Assembly (NCBI RefSeq): GCF_000429865.1
Contig: NZ_KE386977.1
Coordinates: forward strand, 367,393-431,392
Length of the DNA stretch: 64,000 nt
Direction: 5' to 3'
Source of the DNA: Cucumibacter marinus DSM 18995
GTDB lineage: Bacteria > Pseudomonadota > Alphaproteobacteria > Rhizobiales > Devosiaceae
Part shown: positions 1-8,427 of the stretch, in pieces
How the letters are laid out: each line of letters opens with the position of its first letter
How positions within the stretch are numbered: position 1 is the stretch's first letter
Translations under genes and position numbers: made by a program
The notes under the pieces: model-generated
Seen by the model: the letters and a program-made list of their open reading frames with translations, nothing else
Database searches by the model: none
Told to the model about the DNA's origin: nothing

Positions 1-330
1 GCCGCCCACGGCCCAGCATTCGACGATCTCGGGAATATCGGCCATCGCCCTTTCGAATCGCGCAAAGTTCTCCGCGTGATGGGCTTCGAGCTCGATCTGG
101 ACAAAGACCTGGGTCAGCGGCCCGAAGGCTTTCATCGAAACCTTGGCGCCATAGCGCTCGATGATACCCGCCTCTTCGAGGCGCTTGAGGCGCTCCCAGC
201 AGGGGGTTGCGGACAGGTTGACCCGCTCCGCGAGCGCAGCCTTCGGGATACGCCCCTCCTTTTGCAGGATCGACAGAATCCGCACATCACGATTATCGAG
301 CTTCAGCCGGCCGTGCTTGATCGAGGACAC
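1..330 (-). CDS. doeX: Lrp/AsnC-family regulator, DoeX-like (partial, cut by the left edge)
   Basis: The minus strand is open from the left edge of the window to at least 363. It encodes an N-terminal winged helix-turn-helix typical of Lrp/AsnC proteins (KLDNRDVRILSILQKEGR, then LAERVNLSATPCWERLKRL) and the start of the effector-binding RAM domain. The C-terminus lies outside the window. I use the GTG at 330; a TTG at 363 in the same frame is also possible, and neither has a clear Shine-Dalgarno. Ectoine catabolic loci commonly carry such a regulator (DoeX/AsnC), so it probably responds to an ectoine intermediate and controls the neighbouring ueh and eut/doe genes. The family is certain; the DoeX assignment rests on context. 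Confidence 0.8.
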   Translation of the reverse strand, partial: MSSIKHGRLKLDNRDVRILSILQKEGRIPKAALAERVNLSATPCWERLKRLEEAGIIERYGAKVSMKAFGPLTQVFVQIELEAHHAENFARFERAMADIPEIVECWAVGG

Positions 331-439
331 GAGGTCTTTTCTGTTAGTGAAACGGGTGAGCAAGCATAGGTCGGCTTCGCCGCCCGCGTCCACCGCCCGG
401 ACAGTGATTTACCCAAGAGCGAAGTGAAGCATCGCCATC

Positions 440-886
440 CTATTTGATGACGAGGCAGGGAACCGGGGACAACCCGGTCACCTTGTGCGACACCGAACCG
501 AGGAAGAAACCCTCGAGATCGCCATTCCCCCGGGCCCCGATCACGACGAGATCCGCATCATGCGCCTTGACGAAATCGACAATCGCGCGCGCCGGCTGAC
601 CCCGCTTGGCAAAGGCCTCGACCTGTTCGATGCCGGCCTCGATGGCCCGCTCCTTGGCGGAACGGGCAATGTCCTTGGCGAAGTCATTCAGTGCCTTGTC
701 CGGCGTCTCCGCCTGCTGCGAGCCGGCCCGCACCATTGAAAGCGAAGCTTCGAGCGGGCTGTGATGGCGGTATATGCACACCGTTGTCAGCTTGGCCTGA
801 AAGCGCTTCGCCATTTCGATGGCAGCATCCACTGCCCGCATGGACTGATCCGACCCGTCCACGGCCACGACTATGTTCTTGAACAC
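440..886 (-). CDS. Universal stress protein (UspA family) of the ectoine TRAP locus, TeaD-like
   Basis: This is a 148-residue single-domain UspA protein. It starts at GTG 886, preceded by a good GGAGGG Shine-Dalgarno. The N-terminal strand KNIVVAVDGSDQS and the C-terminal ATP-binding signature G-x2-G-x9-G-S (G117, G120, G130, S131) are both present, so it should belong to the nucleotide-binding type. It lies directly downstream of the TRAP large permease with a 34-base gap. In Halomonas the equivalent protein, TeaD, binds ATP and tempers activity of the TeaABC ectoine transporter. A matching role here is an inference from position. Confidence 0.85.
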   Translation of the reverse strand: MFKNIVVAVDGSDQSMRAVDAAIEMAKRFQAKLTTVCIYRHHSPLEASLSMVRAGSQQAETPDKALNDFAKDIARSAKERAIEAGIEQVEAFAKRGQPARAIVDFVKAHDADLVVIGARGNGDLEGFFLGSVSHKVTGLSPVPCLVIK

Positions 887-920
887 GATTTCCCTCCGTT
901 TCTCTCCGGCCCCGTTGCGA

Positions 921-2210
921 TCAACGGAAGGCCAGATCCCTCAGGAACAACGCAATCTGCGGGAAGAAGATGAGGGCAATACTGACCCCGATCAGCATGA
1001 CGACGAAGGGTGGTGTCCCTCGTATGACGTCCATATATGGTCGCTTGAACACGGCTATCGCCGTGAAGATGTCGCAACCGAATGGTGGCGTCGCCGAGCC
1101 CACCGCGACCTGGAGGGTGATGATGACGCCGACCAGCACAGGATCGATGCCGAGATTGTCGACAATCGGCGTGAATACCGGCACCAGCACAAGGATGACG
1201 ACGATCGGATCGACGAACATGCAGCCCACAAAGAAGGCGATCGAGATCGCGATCAGCACGGTATAGGGCCCGGCCTGATCAAGCCCCAACCCGCCCAGGA
1301 TCATTTGCGGGATCTGCTGGAACGAGATCACCCAGGAGAAGGCTGCCCCGGCCGCCACCAGGATGAACACCACGGCGGTGATCATGCCGGTCGAGCGCGC
1401 GATATCGAGCAGATCGCGAAGCTGCAGCGAGCGGAAGACGACAAATTCGAGAATGATCGCGTAAAGGACGCAGACCGAAGCCGCTTCGGTGGGGCTGAAA
1501 ATGCCGCCATAGATGCCGCCCACAACGATCACCGGGAAACCGAGCGGCCATACCGCCCGGACAACCGACTGACCGCGCTCCTTCCAGCTCGCTTTCGGCT
1601 CGGTCGGAATGTCGTGCCTGATCGCGTAGAACACGCAATAGGCCGAGAACAGCGCCAGGATCAAAAGGCCCGGCCCCACACCGGCAATGAACAGTTCCGA
1701 AATCGACGTGCCCGAAATCACCCCATAGATGATCATCGCGATCGAGGGCGGGATCAGCATGGCGATATCGGAGGCGTTGATGATCAGCGCCAGGGAGAAA
1801 TTGTCCGAATAGCCGGATTTGAGCATTTTCGGGCGCAGCGGTCCGCCGATGGCCACCACCGTGGCCTGGGTCGAGCCCGACACCGCCCCGAACAGCGTGC
1901 AGCTCGCCGCAGTCGCCACCCCGAGCCCGCCGCGCACATGGCCGATGAACTTCATCACCATGTCAACGAGCCGGTCGGCCGAATGGCCCTTGGTGATGAT
2001 GTCGGCAGCCAGGATGAACATGGGCACCGCCACCAGCGCCGCGGGTCTGATGCCCGCGACCATCTGCTGGACCATGATCTCGGGTCCGATGGGCAGGTAA
2101 ATGAAAAAGGCGATGAAACACGCTGCGATGAGCGGGATCATCATCGGGAACCCGAGCAGCAGCAATACCACCATGGTCACGATCATGACCGTTGCCAGAT
2201 CAGCAAACAT
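921..2210 (-). CDS. uehC: TRAP transporter large permease (DctM family), ectoine uptake
   Basis: This 429-residue, very hydrophobic protein has the many-helix layout of DctM/TRAP-M subunits, with the typical early segment LLGFPMMIPLIAAC and repeated glycine-rich helices. It forms the sodium-driven channel of a tripartite ATP-independent periplasmic transporter. ATG 2210 has a GGGAGG ribosome site eight bases upstream. It follows the small permease by about 70 bases and the binding protein further upstream on the same strand. Assignment to ectoine/hydroxyectoine uptake comes from the adjoining eut/doe catabolic genes, not from residues in the permease itself. Confidence 0.88.
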   Translation of the reverse strand: MFADLATVMIVTMVVLLLLGFPMMIPLIAACFIAFFIYLPIGPEIMVQQMVAGIRPAALVAVPMFILAADIITKGHSADRLVDMVMKFIGHVRGGLGVATAASCTLFGAVSGSTQATVVAIGGPLRPKMLKSGYSDNFSLALIINASDIAMLIPPSIAMIIYGVISGTSISELFIAGVGPGLLILALFSAYCVFYAIRHDIPTEPKASWKERGQSVVRAVWPLGFPVIVVGGIYGGIFSPTEAASVCVLYAIILEFVVFRSLQLRDLLDIARSTGMITAVVFILVAAGAAFSWVISFQQIPQMILGGLGLDQAGPYTVLIAISIAFFVGCMFVDPIVVILVLVPVFTPIVDNLGIDPVLVGVIITLQVAVGSATPPFGCDIFTAIAVFKRPYMDVIRGTPPFVVMLIGVSIALIFFPQIALFLRDLAFR

Positions 2211-2279
2211 TGTCGAGCCTCCCCACGCCCGTTCTGTTCTTCTTGTCGGCCATCGGCTTTTTGCCGGTCATGAGCGCGG

Positions 2280-2942
2280 TCACACCGCTGTCTCCTGGTC
2301 GTCATAGCTGTCGACGACCGAGGCCGAGATATAGACGTCGTCGCGCGCAATATTGGCGACGACGGTCAGCACATATTGCAGTCCGGTAACCAGGAACCCG
2401 ACAGGCATCCACACCAGGGTGATCCAGATCGGCCAGCCCGTGGCGGCCGCCACACGCCCGGTCGTCATCAGCGACTGCACATAGCGAAGCGAATACCAGC
2501 TCAGAACGAACATCGCCGCCGCCGTAAGCCCTGCGATAAGGATCATCAGGAGCTTGCGCGGCTTGTCATCAAGCCGGTCGTAAAAGGCGGACATGCGGAT
2601 ATGCCGGCCATTGCGCGCGGCGTAGCCGATCCCCGCAAAGGTGATCAGAACGATCAGAAACTGGTTGAGTTCTTCGGTGATGAAGATGCTTTGACCGAAC
2701 ACGAAGCGTCCGATCACATTGGCCACCGAATTCGTGGCCATCAGCAAGATGCCACCGATCAGGAAGAACTGCTCCAAAAAGGCCAGAACCCGGTCGAGCG
2801 CGCCAAGCGGGGCGAGCACACCGGTAAAGCCCACATTCCGGGGCGGCGGCGAAGCGCTGCCACCACTGGCATCCACCTGATTGGCTTTGAGCGCGTCCTC
2901 GTCTTCGGCCGGCTTGTTGTCTTTGTTATCGTTCTCGCCCAT
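2280..2942 (-). CDS. uehB: TRAP transporter small permease (DctQ family), ectoine uptake
   Basis: This 220-residue protein has a charged N-terminal extension of about 45 residues rich in Asp, Glu, Lys and Asn, followed by four predicted membrane helices, as in DctQ subunits. The extension makes it longer than the family norm of about 160-190 residues. ATG 2942 follows a GGGGGAGG ribosome site. It is the membrane partner of the large permease and sits between the binding-protein gene and the large permease gene. A strong hairpin separates it from the binding-protein gene and probably lowers its expression relative to that protein. Confidence 0.86.
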   Translation of the reverse strand: MGENDNKDNKPAEDEDALKANQVDASGGSASPPPRNVGFTGVLAPLGALDRVLAFLEQFFLIGGILLMATNSVANVIGRFVFGQSIFITEELNQFLIVLITFAGIGYAARNGRHIRMSAFYDRLDDKPRKLLMILIAGLTAAAMFVLSWYSLRYVQSLMTTGRVAAATGWPIWITLVWMPVGFLVTGLQYVLTVVANIARDDVYISASVVDSYDDQETAV

Positions 2943-2970
2943 CGGTTTCCTCCCCCGAAGCGAAAGGCCA

Positions 2971-2998
2971 AAAACCCGCCCCGGACATCCGGGGCGGG
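2971..2998 (-). terminator. Stem-loop with T-tract between uehA and uehB (attenuator)
   Basis: An 11-bp perfect GC-rich stem (2975-2985 paired with 2988-2998) has a very short loop and is followed on the minus strand by five Ts. It lies just after the uehA stop. Such intercistronic hairpins in TRAP operons usually protect or terminate the binding-protein transcript so that more of it is made than of the permeases. Confidence 0.7.
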
Positions 2999-3011
2999 CC
3001 AGAAAGATCGC

Positions 3012-4061
3012 TTACATCGCGCCGTTGACGCGTTCGCGGGAGGCCTCGATATCGGCCTCGAAACCTTCAAGAATGTCGGCACCGCTTTCGCCGGCACGCT
3101 CGATGAAGGTCTGACGCACGCTCTGGGCCGCTTCACGGAACGGCTGGCGCTGCTCGTCGGTCAGACGGGTCACCGTCATTTCGGGCTTCTGCTCGAGGAT
3201 CTTGTCGAGGGACGATTCAGTCAGCCCCTGCTGATACTCGATGATGTAGTCATAGGCAGCGGCGGCCGCGTCATTGACGAGTTGCTTGTCCTCGTCGGAC
3301 AGCCCGTTCCACCAATTGAGATTGCCCGCCACCGAAGTGGTGAAGGTCGAATGACCGGTGAAGGTGATGTAGTCGGTCACCTCCCACATGCCCGTCGACT
3401 CAACGAAGAACATCGGGTTTTCCTGGCCCTGGATCATGTTGAGCTGAAGGCTCGAATAGACCTCGCCCCAGGGCAGCGGCGTCGGCGTGGCGCCAAACGC
3501 ATCATAGGTCTGCACCAGGAGCGGCGATGTCATCACCCGGAATTTCACCTCGTTGAGGTCTTCGCGGCTGGTGACCGGTTCCTTGGTGGTCATCACCACT
3601 TCGCCCTCGGGGAACATCTCGATCATGTGCAGCTGCTGCTCTTCATACAGCGCCGCCAGGTCTTCGTTGATGGTCGGGGAGGTGTCGTAGAAATCGGCCA
3701 GCACTTCCTGGTCTTCAGGCAGCACATAGGGGATCAGGAACACTTCGGCTTCCGGAATGAGAGCGCCCATGAAGCCGGGCGAAGCATCCACGATCTGGAT
3801 GGCGCCCATCTGGGCGAGCTCGGTCAGGTCCGCCGATTCACCCAGCGTGCCGAACGGGAAGATCGAGACCGTGTGGTCCGAATTCGCTTCGATATATTCC
3901 TTGAACTGGGTGGCATAAACGCCCTGCACCTCGTCGATGGCTTCCTCGAGCGCATATTTCCACTCGGCGGCCGACGCGGTGCCAACGCTGATGGCCAGCG
4001 CCGAGGCGGAAAGCGCCAGGCCTGCCGTCACGGTCCGCATAAACGGTTTTGATTTGATCAT
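3012..4061 (-). CDS. uehA: TRAP transporter periplasmic ectoine-binding protein (DctP family)
   Basis: The preferred start gives a 349-residue protein with a cleavable signal peptide of about 31 residues ending in ASA. A DctP-type solute-binding domain follows, with typical segments such as FPFGTLGESADLTEL, EVKFRVMTSPLL and PTPLPWGEVYSSLQ. The ATG at 4061 has GTGAGG nine bases upstream; in-frame GTG 4076 and ATG 4070 are less well placed. It is the first gene of the ueh TRAP operon and is divergent from eutA. Ectoine/hydroxyectoine as ligand is inferred from the neighbouring eutABC-doeA genes. Confidence 0.86.
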   Translation of the reverse strand: MIKSKPFMRTVTAGLALSASALAISVGTASAAEWKYALEEAIDEVQGVYATQFKEYIEANSDHTVSIFPFGTLGESADLTELAQMGAIQIVDASPGFMGALIPEAEVFLIPYVLPEDQEVLADFYDTSPTINEDLAALYEEQQLHMIEMFPEGEVVMTTKEPVTSREDLNEVKFRVMTSPLLVQTYDAFGATPTPLPWGEVYSSLQLNMIQGQENPMFFVESTGMWEVTDYITFTGHSTFTTSVAGNLNWWNGLSDEDKQLVNDAAAAAYDYIIEYQQGLTESSLDKILEQKPEMTVTRLTDEQRQPFREAAQSVRQTFIERAGESGADILEGFEADIEASRERVNGAM

Positions 4062-4394
4062 GGGGGTCATCCTCACTTGTTGTCTGCTTTTTTCGTTGGC
4101 GCCGACGACAGTGCTGCCTCCTCGACAGAACTCCCGCCCGCGCGGGGCCGATCACCACAAACTCAACAAGCTTCGGACGCTGCCGGGCCCGGTTGAGTGC
4201 GGCGGTCTTCAGTTGCCTTAAGCGTTGCGAAGGGAGGGGAAAGTGTCGAGGGAGAATGCCTCTTTATGTCTCAGGCTTCGCAGGAGGAATCGCTACAGCC
4301 TGACTGTAAATTGGAAGGATCGCCTGCCATTTACGCAGGCATACTCCGGGATCGCGCATGCCGACGGCGTGCGCGGTTCCAGGGAGTTACCAAC
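4062..4394. promoter_or_regulatory. Divergent control region between uehA and eutA, with two leader hairpins
   Basis: No gene is visible in these 333 bases, which must hold promoters for both ectoine uptake and breakdown. On the eutA side there are two hairpins in series. One has a 6-bp stem at 4322-4327/4335-4340 with a 7-base loop. The other has a 10-bp stem at 4353-4362/4366-4375 with a GAC loop, ending five bases before the eutA Shine-Dalgarno AGGGAG at 4381. They could affect translation or message stability. I could not identify a DoeX operator. Confidence 0.5.
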
Positions 4395-5228
4395 ATGCCG
4401 GCGTTGAAAAACGGCGCAGAATCAAGCCCTTTCGGGGCGGGGCCAGACAAGGGTGCACGTCTTCGCGTGATGCCCGTGTTCGGCGCGGTGCTGCTCGCCT
4501 CCGATCTGACGACGGAGCGCGATATCCGGCATTTCGTCCCGCCACAGATCGCGGCCTGCGCAACCCGTATCCCGTTTGCCAATCCCACCACGCCCGAAAA
4601 CGTGCGCAACACCTTGCCGCATCTCGCCGATGCCGCGGCCCTGATCGCGCCCGAGGCAGTGCTGAGTGCGATCTATTTCTCCTGTACCTCCGCTTCGGCG
4701 ACACTCGGCGAGGACGCCATCCGCCATGCCATCGCGCAGACCCGGCCCGGCGTGCCCGTGGTGACCCCGGTCAGCGCAGCGGCGGCGGCGATCGCGGCGC
4801 TGGGCAGCCGGCGCCCCGCCATCCTCAACCCCTATATCGCCGAGACCGGCCAGATGGTGATCGATGCGTTCTGTGCCCTTGGCATGGAACTCGCCGGACA
4901 ACGCTGTCTCGGCATGGCCAATGACCAGGATATGGCGCGCATGGACGCCGACACCCTGACCGAAATCGCGGCCAAGGCTTTGCCCGACGGCGCAGATGCT
5001 CTGTTCATCTCCTGCACGGCGCTGCCCGCTGCCCAACTGGCCGGCCGCATTGAAAGACGCCTCGGCGTGCCCGTGCTGACCTCCAATCTCGCGGCACTCT
5101 GGGCCTGTTTGAGGCTTTCGGGCTTCGAAGACAGCCATCCTGATGGCGGCACGCTGATGACCCTGCCGCTTCCCGCTGATAGCCTTGATCTCGGCCGGAC
5201 AGCCAAAGAAACCGCATTGAGTGCCTGA
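4395..5228 (+). CDS. eutA: Ectoine utilization protein EutA (Asp/Glu/hydantoin racemase superfamily)
   Basis: This 277-residue protein of the Asp/Glu racemase superfamily has the two paired cysteines expected of the fold, in FSCTSASATLG (C97) and FISCTALPAAQLAG (C207). The start at 4395 is preceded by AGGGAG; the frame is open further upstream but lacks family-like sequence there. EutA occurs in ectoine catabolic operons with EutB and EutC, and the three are thought to remove the hydroxyl group or racemise a hydroxyectoine-derived intermediate. Its stop overlaps the eutB start (TGATG), which indicates translational coupling. Confidence 0.85.
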   Translation: MPALKNGAESSPFGAGPDKGARLRVMPVFGAVLLASDLTTERDIRHFVPPQIAACATRIPFANPTTPENVRNTLPHLADAAALIAPEAVLSAIYFSCTSASATLGEDAIRHAIAQTRPGVPVVTPVSAAAAAIAALGSRRPAILNPYIAETGQMVIDAFCALGMELAGQRCLGMANDQDMARMDADTLTEIAAKALPDGADALFISCTALPAAQLAGRIERRLGVPVLTSNLAALWACLRLSGFEDSHPDGGTLMTLPLPADSLDLGRTAKETALSA

Positions 5229-6238
5229 TGCCGATTGCGTTCACCGACATATTGAAGGCCCGCCAGCGCATCGCACCCTATGTCCGGCGCACCCCTCTGG
5301 CCGAAAGCCCGGTACTCAGCGACAGGGCCGGCCGGCCGGTCACCCTCAAGCTCGAGCATTACCAGACTACCGGCGCCTTCAAGCTGCGCGGCGCCACCAA
5401 TGCGGTTCTCGCCCTGTCGGAAGACGAACGCGCTGCCGGTGTCACCGCCGCATCGACCGGCAATCACGGCCGGGCCCTCTCCCACGCGGCACGGGCGACC
5501 GGCGCGCGGGCCATTATCTGCATGTCGAAGCTGGTGCCGGATAACAAGGTCCGGGCCATCAAGGCGCTCGGTGCCGAGGCCCGCATTATCGGCATGTCCC
5601 AGGACGATGCCCAGGTCGAGGTCGACCGCCTGGTCAGCGAAGGCGGCATGACGATGATCCCGCCTTTCGACCATGCCGACGTGATCGCCGGCCAGGGCAC
5701 GATCGGTATCGAGATTCTCGAAGACGCCCCCGAAACCGGGACCGTCGTTGTCCCGCTGTCGGGCGGCGGGCTCATCGCCGGTATCGCGCGCGCGGTCAAG
5801 ACGCTCAGCCCCGATGCAAAGGTCATCGGCGTCACCATGGACAAGGGCGCTGCCATGCATGAAGCGCTCAAGGCGGGGCACCCCGTGCCGGTGACCGAAC
5901 TGCCGAGCCTTGCCGATTCGCTCGGCGGCGGGATAGGCGAGAACAACGCCCACACCTTCGAGATGGTGCGCGATCTGGTCGATGAGGCGCTCCTGGTCAC
6001 CGAAGCAGAAATCGCCGAAGGAATTCGCTTCGCCTACACCGAACATGGCGAGGTGATCGAAGGCGCTGCCGCCGTCGGCATCGCCGCGCTCCTGGCCGGC
6101 AAGCTGCAAAGCACCGGCGACGATGGCACCGGCCCCTTGACCCTTTTGCTTTCCGGCAAGAACATCGATCCCGACCTGCACCGCCGGATCATCAACGGGG
6201 AAAACCCCGATCTCGAACGCGAGGCGGCCCATGCCTGA
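5228..6238 (+). CDS. eutB: Hydroxyectoine utilization dehydratase EutB (PLP, threonine dehydratase-like)
   Basis: This 336-residue fold-type II PLP enzyme has its Schiff-base lysine at K52 in TTGAFKLRGATN, the substrate loop STGNHG near residue 77 and the phosphate-binding SGGGLIAG near 178. It resembles threonine/serine dehydratases. In ectoine loci EutB is assigned to hydroxyectoine use, probably dehydrating a hydroxylated diaminobutyrate intermediate so that it can join the ectoine route. It overlaps eutA by one base and eutC by eight bases, forming a tightly coupled unit. Confidence 0.88.
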   Translation: MPIAFTDILKARQRIAPYVRRTPLAESPVLSDRAGRPVTLKLEHYQTTGAFKLRGATNAVLALSEDERAAGVTAASTGNHGRALSHAARATGARAIICMSKLVPDNKVRAIKALGAEARIIGMSQDDAQVEVDRLVSEGGMTMIPPFDHADVIAGQGTIGIEILEDAPETGTVVVPLSGGGLIAGIARAVKTLSPDAKVIGVTMDKGAAMHEALKAGHPVPVTELPSLADSLGGGIGENNAHTFEMVRDLVDEALLVTEAEIAEGIRFAYTEHGEVIEGAAAVGIAALLAGKLQSTGDDGTGPLTLLLSGKNIDPDLHRRIINGENPDLEREAAHA

Positions 6239-7223
6239 CGTCACCATACTGACCGAGAAGGACCTGACCGGTCTCGTCCCGCTCGACCGGGCGGCTGTCG
6301 ATTGCGTCGCCGATGCCTTCAAGGCGCTGGCGACCGAAAACGTCGTAATGCCGCCAATCCTCTCCTTCGCCATCGCTGAGGCCAATGGCGAGGTCGACGT
6401 CAAGACCGCCTATGTGCCGGGCATCGACAGTTTCGCCATCAAGATCAGCCCGGGCTTTTTCGACAATCCCAAGATCGGCCTGCCCTCGCTCAACGGGTTG
6501 ATGACGCTGTTCAGCGCCAAAACCGGGCTGATTGAGGCGGTGTTGCTCGACAATGGCTATCTCACCGATATCCGCACGGCCGCCGCGGGCGCTGTCGCCG
6601 CCGATCAGCTTGCAAGACCCGACGCCAGCCATGTCGCCATTCTGGGTACCGGACTTCAGGCCAGGCTGCAGCTCGAGGTGCTCACCCATGTGCGCAAGAT
6701 CGAGAGCGCGGTCATCTGGGGCCGCGATCCGGAAAAAGCGAAACAGACCGCCAGCCATCTTGCTGAGAAGCTCGGCTTTCCGGTCACCGCCGAACCCGAC
6801 GCCGAAACCGCGGTCAGGGGTGCCGATATCGTGGTCACCACCACGCCGGCGACCAAGCCCATCCTCATGGCCGGCTGGATCGAACCGGGCCAGCACGTGA
6901 CCGCCATGGGGTCGGATGCCGAACACAAGAACGAAATCGACCCGGCTCTCCTTGCCCGTGCCGATCTCTATGTCGCCGACCGGCTCAGCCAGACCCGAAA
7001 GCTGGGTGAATTGCACCACGCGCTCGCGGCCGGTGCCATCACCGGCGAAGACGGATTGGCCGAACTCGGCCCGATCGTTGCCGGCACGGCAAAGGGCCGG
7101 CAGAGCGAAACCGACATCACCCTCGCGGATCTGACCGGCACTGGCGTGCAGGACACCGCAATTGCCACACTCGCCCGGCAGCGCGCCCAAAAGGCAGGGG
7201 CCGGAACCAACTTCTCTGCCTAG
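6231..7223 (+). CDS. eutC: Ectoine utilization protein EutC (ornithine cyclodeaminase/mu-crystallin family)
   Basis: This 330-residue member of the ornithine cyclodeaminase/mu-crystallin family has a Rossmann NAD(P)-binding motif LGTGLQA at about 138-144. The family substrate region lies before it (VKTAYVPG, FAIKISPGFFDNP). EutC is predicted to work with EutB on the hydroxyectoine branch, perhaps reducing the imine or keto product of EutB. Its start lies inside the end of eutB, and doeA begins nine bases after its stop. Confidence 0.87.
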   Translation: MPDVTILTEKDLTGLVPLDRAAVDCVADAFKALATENVVMPPILSFAIAEANGEVDVKTAYVPGIDSFAIKISPGFFDNPKIGLPSLNGLMTLFSAKTGLIEAVLLDNGYLTDIRTAAAGAVAADQLARPDASHVAILGTGLQARLQLEVLTHVRKIESAVIWGRDPEKAKQTASHLAEKLGFPVTAEPDAETAVRGADIVVTTTPATKPILMAGWIEPGQHVTAMGSDAEHKNEIDPALLARADLYVADRLSQTRKLGELHHALAAGAITGEDGLAELGPIVAGTAKGRQSETDITLADLTGTGVQDTAIATLARQRAQKAGAGTNFSA

Positions 7224-7231
7224 GACCGCGC

Positions 7232-8416
7232 ATGACGAGCCCCGATCTTCCATTTTCCCTCAACGAATATGCCGATCGCCTGGCGGGCGTTCACGCCGCC
7301 ATGGAAGCCAAGGGCATCGAGGTGCTGATTGTCACCAACCCCGCCAATATGGCGTGGCTGACCGGTTATGACGGCTGGTCCTTTTATGTGCACCAGGCGG
7401 TCATCGTGCCCGGCGGGGAAAAGCCCATGTGGTGGGGCCGACCGATGGACGCCGTCGGGGCGCGCATGACCAGCTATCTCGATGATGACCGGATTTTCTA
7501 CTATCCGGACGACTATGTGCAAAACACCGAAAAGCACGCCTATCAGCACCTGTGCGGCATATTCGCCGACAAGGGATGGTCCAAGGCGCGGATCGGGCTC
7601 GAAATGGACAATTACTATTTCACCGCCGCCTGCTACACGACCCTTCAGGCTGAGCTGCCCGATGCCACCCTGTCCAATGGCGACGATATCGTGACCTGGC
7701 AGCGCTCGGTGAAATCCGAGGCCGAACTGGTCTATATGCGCCGCGCCGCGCGCATCGTCGAAAAGATGCATGAGCGCATCCGCAATATCGTCAGGCCCGG
7801 CATCCGCAAAAACGACCTTGTGGCCGAGATCTATGACGCCTCGGTGCGCGGCACCGACGAGTTCGGCGGCGACTATTCCGCCATCGTGCCGCTCACCCCG
7901 TCCGGGCGTGACGCCGCCGCGGCCCACCTGACCTGGAACGACAGGCCGATGTCGGGAGATGAAGGCACTTTCTTCGAAATCGCGGGCTGCTACCGGCACT
8001 ACCACTGTCCGCTGTCACGTACCGCCTATCTCGGCACGCCGCCGGCGGCCATGCTGAACGCCCAACAGGCCGTGCTCGAAGGGCTCGAGGCCGGGCTTGA
8101 GGCCGCGCAACCGGGCAAGACCTGCCACGACATCGCCATGGCGTTCTTCTCGACCCTCAAACGCTTCGGGGTCGAAAAGGACAGCCGCGCCGGCTATTCG
8201 GTCGGCCTGTCCTATCCGCCGGATTGGGGCGAGCACACCATGAGCATCCGCCCTGGCGATTACTCCGAGCTCAAGGAAAACATGACCTTCCATTTCATGC
8301 CGGCCATCTGGACCGATGAATGGGGGTTCGAAACCACCGAAACCTTCCGTGTCGCCAAGTCCGGCAAGGCCGAATGCCTCGCCAATGTCAGCCGCGAACT
8401 CTTCATCGTCGCCTGA
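7232..8416 (+). CDS. doeA: Ectoine hydrolase DoeA/EutD (M24 creatinase-like fold)
   Basis: This 394-residue protein has an N-terminal creatinase-type domain (VLIVTNPANMAWLTGYDGW) and a C-terminal pita-bread domain with VRPGIRKNDLVAEIY, GGDYSAIVPL and a final GFETTETFRV. It matches ectoine hydrolases, which open the ectoine ring to give N-acetyl-diaminobutyrate. Its length and the context of eutABC and ueh genes fit well. The next gene, a deacetylase, begins 11 bases after the stop behind a perfect AAAGGAGG, so the hydrolase and deacetylase are probably made together. Confidence 0.92.
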   Translation: MTSPDLPFSLNEYADRLAGVHAAMEAKGIEVLIVTNPANMAWLTGYDGWSFYVHQAVIVPGGEKPMWWGRPMDAVGARMTSYLDDDRIFYYPDDYVQNTEKHAYQHLCGIFADKGWSKARIGLEMDNYYFTAACYTTLQAELPDATLSNGDDIVTWQRSVKSEAELVYMRRAARIVEKMHERIRNIVRPGIRKNDLVAEIYDASVRGTDEFGGDYSAIVPLTPSGRDAAAAHLTWNDRPMSGDEGTFFEIAGCYRHYHCPLSRTAYLGTPPAAMLNAQQAVLEGLEAGLEAAQPGKTCHDIAMAFFSTLKRFGVEKDSRAGYSVGLSYPPDWGEHTMSIRPGDYSELKENMTFHFMPAIWTDEWGFETTETFRVAKSGKAECLANVSRELFIVA

Positions 8417-8427
8417 AAGGAGGCCTC

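Noticed and set aside
873-4052. Long plus-strand open frames (for example 873-2273 and 2376-4052) opposite the TRAP genes
   Set aside because: They are rich in Arg, His, Asp and Gly without any domain, and the opposite strand encodes full-length TRAP subunits with ribosome sites; they follow from high G+C at third codon positions.
4197-4394. N-terminal extension of EutA to position 4197
   Set aside because: The extension has no EutA-like sequence, spans two hairpins, and the ATG at 4395 has a proper AGGGAG site.
4240-4394. Glycine or guanidine riboswitch in the eutA leader
   Set aside because: The hairpins do not carry the conserved core bases of either class; only generic stems are visible.
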